Assembly (NCBI GenBank): GCA_023614405.1
Contig: CM042697.1
Span: 302,584,954-302,648,953, forward strand
Length of the DNA: 64,000 bases
Reading direction: 5' to 3'
From: Avena insularis
Lineage: Eukaryota; Streptophyta; Magnoliopsida; Poales; Poaceae
Every line of letters begins with the position of its first letter. Position 1 is the first letter of the stretch. A program made the translations under genes and the position numbers. The notes beneath the pieces are model-generated. The model was not told where the DNA came from, made no database searches, and was given only the letters and a program-made list of their open reading frames with translations. Positions 46,966 through 57,871 of the stretch are shown piece after piece.

Positions 46966-48676
46966 TGAAAGGAATATGCCCGAGAGGCAATAATAAAGTG
47001 GTTATTATTCTATTACAGGTTTATAATAGATGTTTATTTTTCTTGCTATAATTTTATTAATAAGGAAACATTAATACATGTGTGATTTATAAACAGAAAT
47101 GGTTCCTAGTAGTGCCTCTCTTTATACTAACCTGTTGATTAACGGATGATCAAAGGTTTCCTGATAATAATATTGGATGTTGTTAATAACAAGGTCATAT
47201 CATTGGAGAATGCTATGATAAATAGTCACCTGAAGTAGATGTAGCAATACGATCATGTCATCAAGTTTAAATTTCTATAACATTCATAGTAACTCAATGT
47301 CCTTAGACCATGAGATCACATGAATCACTTTCACCAGAAGAGTACACTGATTACATCAAACATCACACCGTAACAGGGAGATTATAAAGGTGTCTTCAGG
47401 TATTTGGAAAGTATCAGTTGAGGCTCGTGGATCAGGATTGGGATTTGTCCATCTAGATGAGGAAGAGATATACTTAGGGCCCTCCCGATGATATCACATT
47501 GACATAGTCTTCAAGCAAGTGATTTGATCACTAGAATGTCATATCACAGGAACGAGAAAAATAGTACTTATTGGGAACGAGATTAAACAAGGTATAGATG
47601 ATACCGAGTGATCGAATCTCGGACAAGTAATATATCGCGAGACAAAAGGAATTTGATTACAGCGAAAGAGGTTCAGACGATCATGAGATCTTCGAGGAAC
47701 TAGTGGGAGTCATTATGGATCTCCAGATCCCGCTAATGATTATTGATCGGAGAAAGTCTCAATCATGTCTACATAGTTCCCGAAACCGTAGGGACACACA
47801 CTTAAGGTTAACCGACGTGTTTGAGAGGATAGGAAACACAGGGGAAGTCAAAATGGACATCACAGAAAATTGTTCTACTACAGAAAATTGTTCTACCAAA
47901 TATGCTGAAATAGTTTTGGGGTATTGAAACAAAGCAAGGGATCAAAATGTTAATGTGTTCATTAAATCAAGTACTCATTAAATGAAGTGTTCATTAAATT
48001 GGGTTGTATTAAAGTTGGAATTAAAGTGCTTTAACGGATAGACCTTTAAGAGAATTAAAGTGCTTTAATGGAATTAAAGTGTTTTAATGGAAAGATCTTT
48101 AAAGGAATTAAAGTGTTTTAATAGACCTTTAAGGAAATTAAAGTACTTTAATGGAGATTGAATGAGAGAAGGGGAGGGGTCAGCCCCATGGCGCCTGTAA
48201 AAGGAGGTGGCCTCCTCCTCCTCTCCACACACTCTCTCACAAGCTCTCTCATATGCCCCAAGATTGGCATCTTCTTCCCCTTGCTTGCCTTGTCCATTGC
48301 CACTAGAAAAGGTGCTTGGAGAATCCCTTCTCTAAACCTTACCCTCCACCACCACTACCATGGAGTAGCGTTGTTGGAGTTCCTGGGGGTCCGCTACTTC
48401 CGCTGCCCGGCTGGAGGAAGGGATCGGGAGTCGTCGGCACACCGAACGTGTGACCGATTATAGATGCGCTACCCGTCTGTTGCGCTGATCGTCTGCATGT
48501 CCTTGAGGAAGATCATGTACCATCTATATGAACAATGTTTGTTTCTAGGAATGTTATCCCGCTTACGGTCTATGAAGGTGATTACATCTGTAACCGTTAC
48601 AAAGTATTGCCTAGATTCGATCTTGGCAGTTGCAAATCGTAGAATTTTTTTTGTTTTCTATGCAACGAACCCATCA
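46966..48676 (+). mobile_element. Copia solo LTR with ATATG target duplication
   Basis: Starts TGAAAGGAATATGCCCGAGAG and ends TATGCAACGAACCCATCA. Perfect ATATG repeats lie at 46961-46965 and 48677-48681. Its order of motifs equals the LTRs at 3854 and 19773. Internal tandem arrays occur at 47864-47900 (18-bp unit, twice) and 48010-48155 (AATTAAAGTGCTTTAATGG-type unit). The open frames at 48158-48463 lie in the leader-like C-rich part and are not convincing genes. Confidence 0.9.
48010..48155 (+). repeat. Short tandem array in the Copia solo LTR
   Basis: Four to five degenerate copies of GGAATTAAAGTGCTTTAATG separated by ACCTTTAAG-type spacers. Each unit is partly palindromic (TTAAAGTGCTTTAA). 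Confidence 0.7.
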
Positions 48677-51600
48677 ATATGTAGTCCATCATCCCCTCTC
48701 CAATATTTGTTTAGGTGCCTTGATCCAACTTGCATCATAGCCTTCACCATCGTCCTCTAAAGATCAGCAAAAATCCTCTGTTTTTTGTCGGCCCGGTTCA
48801 GCTTTCTGTGCTGATTCGGCTCTATTTTCCTTTTTTTTCTGGCGCGTACAAGGCTCCTTTGGAGAAACTTTGTACATAAGAATTATAGAGATATGATCTT
48901 CTACAATTCTCCTTTTTACACATCCTGCAATTTCGGAGTAGATTCGAACCGATCTTCCTCGCCAAATCGTACCTTTGATTCTCAAAACGCGTTCAGAAAT
49001 TTTAGTTCATCAGTGCTCTAGCTTTTATATTTAGGCCGCTCATTTTATCTGCGTTTAAACATGTCGTCCCTAGAAGCACATGTGTCGCCCGCCTAGCACT
49101 CCATGCACGTGTGGCCCCACAGGCACCCCAGACCCCACTTGTCATTGTCCTTGGCTAGACGTTGGCCAAGTACCAAAAGTCCCTCATTCTTTTGCTAAAT
49201 AAATAAAATTCCATAAATATGATAAATACAAATCAATGCATATCTTTGTAAGTAGTATGAATTTGTAGAAACTTATAAAATGAAATATGTATGTTTTTAA
49301 AATATGAGTTTAAACATATTTTCAAATTTGACCAGAGTTACCTCTATCTAGTGAAACCTTTGATATTTGATCATATTTGAATTGTTTTGCATTTAAATAT
49401 TGTTTAAAATTTATAATTTCAAATAATAAGAATAATATATGTTTTTGAATCAGAAAAACATGAGGAATATGAATATGCTATTTAAAATATATTCCGGGAA
49501 ATTAATTTTTTTGAATTATTAACTGCTATTTAAATGTCATTTCTTAAAAAAATCATAACTTTAATTCCGTAACTCCGAATTTGACAAATGATATGTCTAA
49601 ATCGATCAGAGTGACGAGCCCGTTCTAACTATGTATTACATCATATGAATTGAAGCATGCATCATATAAATATTAAAGGGGCAGCAAGGTTTATGGAAGC
49701 AAAACATGACTAAAAACTTAATAAGATGCTTTATTCTTGCATCCCATACCTCACCCATGACATGATATGGTATACCATGTAAATTGTGCATAATTATATC
49801 ATTGCATACCTTTTTTACTTGTTTCATACTCCCTCCGTCACAGTTTGGAGGGCGTCTTACAAAAACCATGCGTTTCCCAAACTCCTCTCCTTCTAGGCGT
49901 GTTAGACTTAATTATAGAATTAATGCCCCCCTTTTTCCTTCCCACTTCCTACTCCATGCAACTAAGGAATTAATTCTTGCATGCAAATCCACCAATGCAT
50001 GTGCCTAAACTCCTTTCCATTGAGTAACTACGTTTAATAGGGCGCCGAATAATTAATGGGCCTATTTTCTCCCAACGAATTTGCATGTTTTTGGCACAAA
50101 TCTGGCCCCAGTCAGCATTCACCTAGGTCCCAACAATCTCTGTAAAATGCCCTCCAAACTGTTACGGAGGGAGTATGCTTTATACGATTATGCAATGTAT
50201 TTATTATGGCCCTTGTATGTTTGGTTTTTATCCTGATAGACGCTGAGCAAGGAGAATATCAGGAGGCTCGGGAGTTTTATCCAGATTCCACTTATTTCAT
50301 CAACTGAGCTTCCAGGAAAGAAATTCCCTTTGATTGCACTATATATAGTACCTATTGCATCTGTCTTATTCTTGTATCATAAATGCGTCACGAATTAAAA
50401 TAAATCCCAAGTACTACATAGCCTTTACTTTTAAATCACACTGAAGCTTGTTCCCTTAATACTATGAGCCATTACTATAGGAGTTGTTTGAGCTATGAGA
50501 GTCGTATAATTGCATGTGTAGGGTCTGTGAGTGTCTTTGAATAATACGATAACTAAACAACTAAATTGAGTAATAATGAGATAACTAAAGAAAGAGGCAC
50601 CGGTAGGCAATATTTGAGATCTGGTTTTTATCCACTCACTTGTGTCCCGTAGGACCCGAGTACTTGATTTTTCTTCCTTGACTATCGAACTATCCATATG
50701 TGGGACCATGAATCCCCTTAGTTTTATCTTGAGTCATATTTAATTTTTTGGGGCCACAAACTAGTTTGGGGTGTTATTACTATATTGTACTTATGCCATG
50801 CTACTGCTTTATTTACAACTAGTGCTCGAGGAGCGTTTACAATTATACTGTTTAGGATCGCCGCATGATTTCAGGGGATCGACAACCCAGTAACACTTTC
50901 GAGTTCAGGGTCATTTAGAGTCATTCTCGCAAAGCTCTTGGTCCGTCTTGAAGCCCGACCGACTTTGTAGCGGGTAGCTTAGTAGGGTGGCCCCCTGAAA
51001 TCATTTGTGAATCTTGTGAATACTTTGTCGTGATGCCTCATTGGATTTTTATTTGGTTCCGAGGTTGATCGTGCGTGTGTTTCTATTTGTGCACCCCTGC
51101 AGGGTAAATCTTTCTGACAGACGCATTCACAGTTATGGATGACTTGGAGCATAGTTTCTCAATCATAGACACGAATAACTAAAGTACCGCTTCTAATATG
51201 ACTAAAACTTGCCTATAAATAGTGCAATGGTCATGGAATGATTATTAAAATTGCCAACGGATGGGATGTTCTTCTGCCTTCTTGTTCGGGGAACGGGAAG
51301 GAGGGGAGCAATGCTTATTTATGTTGTTATATTTGTTGGGAAACTAACTATTGTTTAGTTACCGAACGTTCGTCTATTACTGGTTAGGCGGATGTTGTGG
51401 CGTGTCTCTATAGCACTGTTAGGCTTTATTTTCGCTGCAATTGCGTCACCCTCAGGTTGTTTCCTTTAGATGCATAAGGACTTGCTGAGCCCCCTAGGGT
51501 CTCACACGATAAATATTGTTCAGATGGATAGGCCTATTCGGAGGAAGGTTACTGGATCGAGGAGACCGACGATGGTGGCAACGACCGTTACGGGTAGAGA

Positions 51601-52001
51601 TTCTAGGGAATGGATATCCATGAGATCTGTGGGCGAGATGTGCTTATTTTCAGAGCATCTTATGCCAATTTTCTTCTTATCCGTACTCGGATCTTGATTT
51701 TCGCTTCCGCATGATATTCTGATGTGTGATGTATCCAAAAATATTATCTCTATCTAAGATATTTGGATCTTGTCGTATGGTGTTGAATATTTTTATTTAT
51801 TTTAGATGGTCTGTCTCTGATGTAATATTGTATGTCGCTGACATACACACGTATGTATGTTTTGTTCACATGCCAGTCGACTACACCGCTCGCACTTGAT
51901 ACAATGTTCTTGCAAAGTGGATAGGATGGTTGGCCGGTACTGTGCCCTGCTCCGCTTAGATGGGGCCTATACATGGGTGGCCCTTGGTCCTCCTCGGTAG
52001 G
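48677..52001 (+). mobile_element. Gypsy-type LTR and leader fragment
   Basis: After about 90 bp of flank, A/T-rich LTR-like sequence (AATCATAACTTTAATTCCGT, GTGACGAGCCCGTTC near 49612) leads to leader-like DNA. Between 50900 and 52000 lie segments that I recognise as common Triticeae gypsy repeat sequence (GTAGCGGGTAGCTTAGTAGG, CACCCCTGCAGGGTAAATC, GCTGAGCCCCCTAGGGTCTC). No coding domain is seen. It is cut at 52002 by another gypsy LTR. Family and exact LTR limits are unresolved. Confidence 0.45.
49829..50173. mobile_element. Stowaway MITE, 345 bp
   Basis: Left end CTCCCTCCGTCACAGTTTGG is mirrored by the right end (reverse complement CTCCCTCCGTAACAGTTTGG). TA duplications lie at 49827-49828 and 50174-50175. 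These are Stowaway (Tc1/Mariner) hallmarks. No transposase is present. Confidence 0.93.
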
Positions 52002-52359
52002 TGATATGTCCATAACGTATCTATATTTTTGGATGGTTTCATGCTAATATTATGCTTTTGACACTTCTTTTTACATAAAGTTCATGAGTTATTTGGACTA
52101 ACCTACTAATAGTTGAAAAAGTGCACAATGTTCTTGTTTTACACTTTGATGTGTAGGAATTATCAAGAATACAAGTGGAACCCTTGTTGGAGTCAATTTG
52201 GGATTTTCCAGAAATCTGTCTCAGAACTCTTTTTGAAGATGGTCACGTTTGGGTCGAAGACGGCGGCAAACAAAAAACTCTTAAACTACAAAGTTGTAGG
52301 AAATTTCACGACAATCATTCTAAACAGAAAATTTAGCTGATTCTGAGACCGGACGGGCC

Positions 52360-52442
52360 ATTCCCATCACCCCATCTTGGGCTGTAGTAAATCGGGCCCT
52401 CTAGGCCCGATTTACTACAGCCCAAGATGGGGTGATGGGAAT
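52360..52442. repeat. Perfect 39-bp palindrome in the gypsy LTR
   Basis: Arms 52360-52398 and 52404-52442 are exact reverse complements around a 5-base spacer CTCTA. The related solo LTR (about 9455-9508) has only the right arm, so the palindrome is specific to this copy or lost from the other. Confidence 0.92.
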
Positions 52443-52451
52443 CCGAGAAAC

Positions 52452-52460
52452 TATATAAAG
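52452..52460 (+). promoter_or_regulatory. LTR TATA box of the right gypsy element
   Basis: TATATAAAG, conserved with 9518-9526, lies 10 bp after the palindrome. Confidence 0.55.
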
Positions 52461-54176
52461 GGAGGAAACCTAATTCGTGGAAGACAACCTCCACCCACGA
52501 ATTTGCAGCCACCAAAGCCACGTTTTTCCTTCCCCATGGATCCCATCTCCATGGGGGAGGGCTCCTAGGAAGCCATGAAGGAAGGGGGCTAAGGGGCGGT
52601 GCTCCCCCATGATACCGACGGCGGGGAAGGAGTCCCCTGTGTCGCCGCTGCCCTGTTCACCATCTTCACTGCCATCTCCATCACCTAATCCTCCTAGTAT
52701 GCAGTGGTTTATCCTCCCACACACCTCTGTACTGTCCAATGTAAACATGGTGTTTGATGTTGTCGACACCCAGAATTTTAATCCCAGATGCCTGTTATGC
52801 CATACATCGCAATCCTAGGATTACCATTTTTGTGAGACATAACAGATTGGATATCATAGTACATCATCCATTACAAACCATACGTAAGGTCTTACACAAA
52901 TAAGGATCTCATGATCCAGTCTTAATACAATTCAAGCAGCGGATACGTAATAATAACGGTAGCATGGGCGAAGCTCCATCTTCATGGTCACAGGCAATGC
53001 TGATGATGGGAGATGATCCTAGTTGTCGTAACCTTCCTGTTGTCCATCTTCCTGATACTCCTCTTCATAGTATGGCCACGGGAATAGCCAGGGACAAAGC
53101 CATGAGTACTCTTTAAATACTCGCAAACTAGTACTAACAAGTGAAGTGGTTTTGGAATAGGAAGTACTAAGCTCTAGGGTTATTTTGCGAAAAGCCAGGT
53201 TTACCTTAACTAAGTTCAGAAGCAATAAAACTAGTTTAAAGTTTTATAACACCTAAGTGGGAACTTGAATTTCATATCACAACCCTGTTGTGGTCAAGTC
53301 AAGTCATAAATCATTTCATAAGTCATTTTGAAAACATCTGACGACAGAACAGTTTGTACTCCATAATCATGACGCTATTCGAATATTTTGACACTCTGCA
53401 GAGGTGGTACACTTTCACCACAACATTCGATACATCCGTCAGGAACAAATCCTGAATTCACCATACTCAGTATGCGGATAATCAATCCTAACCTTTCAAT
53501 TACATGCCCTAGTATAGGAACCTCTCCTATGAGTTTGGCCTCCCAACCATGACCAACTGTCATCTTGGGAACTACATAGGTGGACAATCTTCACAAGGTA
53601 TCCTCGGCTCAAACCTTGGCCGCAAGGGAACCCATACTAAGGTATATAAATTTCCAGTCAAGCCCTACCCAAATTTCGGGTATTGTGGTTGTACGGTAAA
53701 ATTGGAATGGTATCTCATCCAGACAACCATCAGTTTTATAAAGGGCTAAGGCTCATACCTTAACATTTTCATCATCAAAATCATCTGGTGTTCAAGAACA
53801 CATGTCAAAACATTTCATTAGAATGACTCATCATTCTAAGGTTTTCATAACCATTTTCACCAAGTATTCATCTAAAGTTGATCAAGTTTTATGCTTAGAA
53901 ATAGCATCTACAAGTGGGGGTAAACACTAATGAGGGATGGTAATCAAGTGTGAACTAGCTATGTTTAATCTCATGCCTCGGGATGACATCAAGATTACCT
54001 AACCTAGGCCAAGTTCTATGCTCTTTATTCTACCTTCAGATATCTTTCTAAAGTCTACAAGTTACTAAGGAAACTCTAAGAGAAAGCTTTGATAAAGAAA
54101 TAAAATACTAAGCTTGCAAATAAAACTATGATTTGGTATCCTCCAGGGAGTATAATCACATAAGCTTAAGGCGTCT

Positions 54177-54666
54177 TGATGGGGATATTCCTACCGGGGT
54201 ATAGCTAGCAGGACGTTTCCTACTGGCCCAAGCGTCAGTGAGTGGGCCTGCAGGACGGCGACTGGATCAAGAATTGGCGTGGACTCAAGCGACTGGAAGT
54301 TGAAGGCCCAGAAGCGTAGCTAGGCCCGGTCGGACTAGGTCATAGAATCTCCGAATCCTTAAGTAATTCAGTTGTGATCTGTAACCCCTAGTGAGGTGAG
54401 TCTATATAAACCTCCCTAGAGGACGCATAGAGGACACGTTCCATCATACACCCTAGCGACTCGCCGCCTAGCCGTCGAGCTCGCCCAATTGTACTCTCAC
54501 CATAATACAATCTAGCAGGAGTAGGTCTTTAACCTCCGGTGGGCCGAACCTGGGTAAACCCTTGTGTCTCAGCCCTCAGCTCGCACCGTAGATGGCTGGC
54601 CGCCCTTGCCCCATGTTCTACTACTCGCTACCGATTTCAGCATCTGCCGTGGTCATTCCCATGACA
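54177..54666 (+). repeat. 5' LTR of the right Tat element
   Basis: 490 bp with a TATA box (TATATAAA, 54403-54410). An ATG at 54592 opens a frame that runs through the LTR end into gag in the same frame. Confidence 0.92.
54403..54410 (+). promoter_or_regulatory. TATA box of the Tat 5' LTR
   Basis: TATATAAA in the context GAGTCTATATAAACCTCCCT, conserved in the 3' LTR at 59949-59956. Confidence 0.65.
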
Positions 54667-54667
54667 G

Positions 54668-54686
54668 TGGCGCCAACCGTGGGGCC
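54668..54686 (+). other. Primer-binding site of the right Tat element
   Basis: TGGCGCCAACCGTGGGGCC starts one base after the LTR. The TGGCGCC start is the complement of a tRNA 3' GGCGCCA end; I do not identify the tRNA species. Confidence 0.7.
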
Positions 54687-54756
54687 TAGCCGGTCAAGCC
54701 GGTGTTCTGCGGCGAGATCCAATCTGCCCATCAACGAGTCGATCGCCACCGGCCGC

Positions 54757-57130
54757 ATGATCGCGATCGGCGAGATGCTCCAGATCTTGCCGAGCAGCTA
54801 CGTCCCGGCAGCGTGACCCGTCACGCATAGCATGATCCTGCCGGTCGGCACGATCAGCCTCTTCATCGGCCTCACCGACGTCATCACCTCGTAGGACTCG
54901 GCTCGCATCCGCGATTCGCCGCCATGCGACCGGCTCTCTGAGAGCCAGGTCCGCACGATCCACCGCCTCACCTCTGAGTACGACTCGGCCCACAAAAACG
55001 TGGCTGAAACCACCGCGGCCACGGACGACGCGGCCCTCAACGACGACGCCGATTCGGCGACCCCGGCGTGACTCGCCGGATCCATTGTCGCCGCGTCACC
55101 CGCGGGCTCCATCACCCAGGTCTCCAATGTTGGAGACTTCGAGGATCCCTCCATCCTCGGGATCTTCGACTTTGATTTTGGGTCGGAGAACTCCGCCGAC
55201 CTCCGCGACGGAACCGGCCGCCATGCCGCGACCTACATGGAAAATGGCTCCGACCCTCCGGAATACCCATTCTCCACGCCGATCCCTCCAAACGCGACGG
55301 TGACGGAGGTTGAGGAACTCCGCCTGAAGCTGGCGGAGGCAGTCCGCAAGGAACAAGCCGAGCGTGAAAAATTTCGCCTCGAGCAGGTGACAGCGCAGGA
55401 GCTGTCGCTCTACCACCAACTCCGAATCAAGTCACGCCTGAACCCCACCGTCCAGGGGCGCGCCCTGAATTTCGACGATGAGAATGACCCGACCCGCATG
55501 GCCGAGCACGCGATCTGCAAGAATGCGCCGCCAGGAGGAAGCACTCGGCCCCCACCAGGAGCAACGGCCAATGGCGCCCCGCCACCACCCAACCGCGCAC
55601 CCCCCAGGGACCAGCCAAGGATCGTGGTCTCCTCACGGGAGCGAGACGTGAACGGCCTCCCGTTGTTCTCCACCCCAATGGACAACCTCGTCGCGGGCCG
55701 AGCAGTAGTCGACAACATTGCAGCCACTGGGGAAGGTGCCCTGCAGATCCAATACGCCAAGGCTCTGCTCGCCAAAGCGGTCGAGCAACAAAACACAGGT
55801 GTCGATTCACAGGGTCGGATGTACTCACGTTCATCTGGCAGCAGAGCGGCCTCAAGCGGCCGCCCCATGGCGGCGAACACTCTCAACTGCCCGCCACCCG
55901 CCCGTACAGCTCCAACACCGACCCGCGAACGCGGCAATCTCCACCAATGACCCTAGGCCGGCGACCAACTTTATCACCGCCAACGGACAACCCGTCGACG
56001 CCCGCACCCACATCATCAACAACCAGAGCTGGCGCGCACGCCAGCCTGACGACCTACGACACACCCTCACCAACCGCCGCGATGGTGAACCGAGGGGGTC
56101 GCTGAGCCGCATCGGGCCCCAGTTCTTCGGACCGATGATCCGAGGCGAAAGATACCCGACGAACTTCAAAGCGCCGAAGGAAATAGAGAATTACGACCCC
56201 TCGTATGATCCCTCCATATGGCTGGACACCTACCTCATGGCGATGGGGATCGCAGGCCACACCGACCTACTAGCCGCTCGCTACCCCCCCCCCCCCCTGA
56301 TGATGGAGGGGGCGTGCAGGCAGTGGATTAACACCCTTCCCGCGGATAGCATCGAATCCTGGGAGGAGATGCGCGAGGCCTTCGTCAGGCACTTCAAGGG
56401 TTCATACACACGCGCCACCACCATCGAGGACCTGGAACGGTGCGTCTAGGGACCCCGCGAGTCGACCCGCAGCTGGGTCCAACGGTGGCAAGATCTATGG
56501 TACAACGCGGTCGGAATCCACCCAGACACCGCGATCCACTTCTTCAAGACCTCGTGCCGCTACGAGCCCCTGGTCACCAAGCTCAAACGAGCGTACCGCA
56601 CACTCGACAACAGACCGGACCTCCTGGAGATCGCAAAAAGGTACGCGGAGGAGGACCCAAACCAAGAAACCGACGACGAGTCGGGAGGACACCGCCGCAC
56701 GAGCGGCCACGACAACGGGAGACGACCCGACTTACGCTACAGCAACACTCGCCTCACCGGCAAGCGCCCGCGGTGGCGAAGTCGACTCGCCAACGCCAGA
56801 TCGCAGCGCGAGCCCAAGAGCTTCCGCCGCGACAGGAGACAACGCCGCGACGGTGGCAACTACAAGGAGAAGCCGAGGTTCGACCCCGTGGCCCTTCTTA
56901 ACCAACCTTGTGTATTTCACAGCAGGGAAGGAAAACCCGCCACGCACATGACCGCCGACTGCCACTCTCTCAAGGAGATCGAGAAGGCACGGCGCTGGAA
57001 GACCCGACAACAACTCCGCCAAACGGCGGAAAATTCGCAGCGCCGCTCGCTTCACACCTTCACAGGCTTCAACACGAAGCGCGAGAAGAAGGTCATCGCC
57101 CGCGCCGTCGCCGTCAACTCGGTGGACTAG
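54757..57130 (+). pseudogene. gag of the right Tat element
   Basis: The frame starts MIAIGEMLQILPSSYVPAA and is interrupted by TGA 54814, TAG 54892 and TGA 55069. It then stays open through VEELRLKLAEAVRKEQAERE, a coiled coil, to about 55940, where it shifts frame by one step. The capsid domain follows: IGPQFFGPMIRGERYPTNF, SYDPSIWLDTYLMAMGIAG, ACRQWINTLPADSIESWEEM. A TAG at 56447 (VCV*GP region) and the final TAG at 57128 interrupt the rest (RWQDLWYNAVGIHPDTAIHF). A CVFHSREGK...HMTADCHSL stretch (56908-56970) is the degenerate Cys/His knuckle. A run of 14 C at 56284-56297 does not break the frame. Gag would form the particle shell; this copy cannot without suppressing stops. Confidence 0.88.
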
Positions 57131-57871
57131 ATAGATATCCCCCAGTTCCTCAACTGGTCTGAACAACCAATCACTTGGAGCTACGCAGACCACTCACCAC
57201 GGATCGAGTATCCGGGCCGAGTTGCCCTGGTGGTCAAGCCCAAGGTGGGAGACTACTGGCTCCCCAAAACATTGATGGACGGCGGCAGCTCCATCAACAT
57301 CTTGTACCTGGACACCTTCAGGCGACTGCGGCTTCCGCAGTCGATGATCGAGACGACCTACACCATGTTCCACGGCATCGTCCCTGGTCGGAAGGCATAC
57401 CCAATCGGCAAGGTGACGCTGCCAGTCACCTTCGGCACACCGGCAAACTTCCACACCGAGCGGATCGTCTTCGAGCTGGTACCCTTCGACAGCCCCTACC
57501 ACTACGTCCTTGGGTGCCAGGCGTTCGCCAAGTTCATGGCAGCACCCCACTACGCGTACAATGCGATGAAGCTACCCGGGCCATGCGGCTTCATCAGCAT
57601 CCACGACGACCCCGACATGGACGCCGAGTCCGAGGCCAAAGGAGCCGAACTCGCCGACGCCGTCATCGCGATAGAGGCCAACCACGCCGATGAGCTCGCC
57701 AAGTACGCGAGCGGGGTCAACAACAACGACCCCACCATACTCAAGAAGCCCAACTCGGAGGGCGGCAACTCCACCGCCTTCGAGGCAACGACGCATACCC
57801 GCACCGTCGAACTGGTCCCAGGCGACCCCAGCCAGACGGTGACGATCGGGACGGGCATGAGCCCAGCATAG
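57131..57871 (+). pseudogene. Protease of the right Tat element
   Basis: Same frame as the end of gag. The retropepsin active site is intact: LPKTLMDGGSSINILYLDTF (Asp at about 57278-57280). Then FELVPFDSPYHYVLGCQAFA and the MAAPHYAYNAMKLPGPCG segment. The domain would cleave the polyprotein. A linker rich in Glu, Ala and Asn leads to TAG 57869-57871, which separates protease from RT without a frame change. The corresponding TAG is present in the older Tat element at 15824. Confidence 0.88.

Noticed and set aside
48158..48760. Two adjacent ORFs of about 100 codons as a gene
   Set aside because: They are inside the Copia solo LTR bounded by ATATG duplications, in its leader-like part.
55410..55937. 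175-codon antisense ORF
   Set aside because: It lies opposite gag in GC-rich sequence; gag has the recognisable domains, so this is a shadow frame.
56284..56297. Run of 14 C as a frameshift or assembly error
   Set aside because: The gag frame continues correctly on both sides, so its length causes no frameshift, though its exact length is error-prone.
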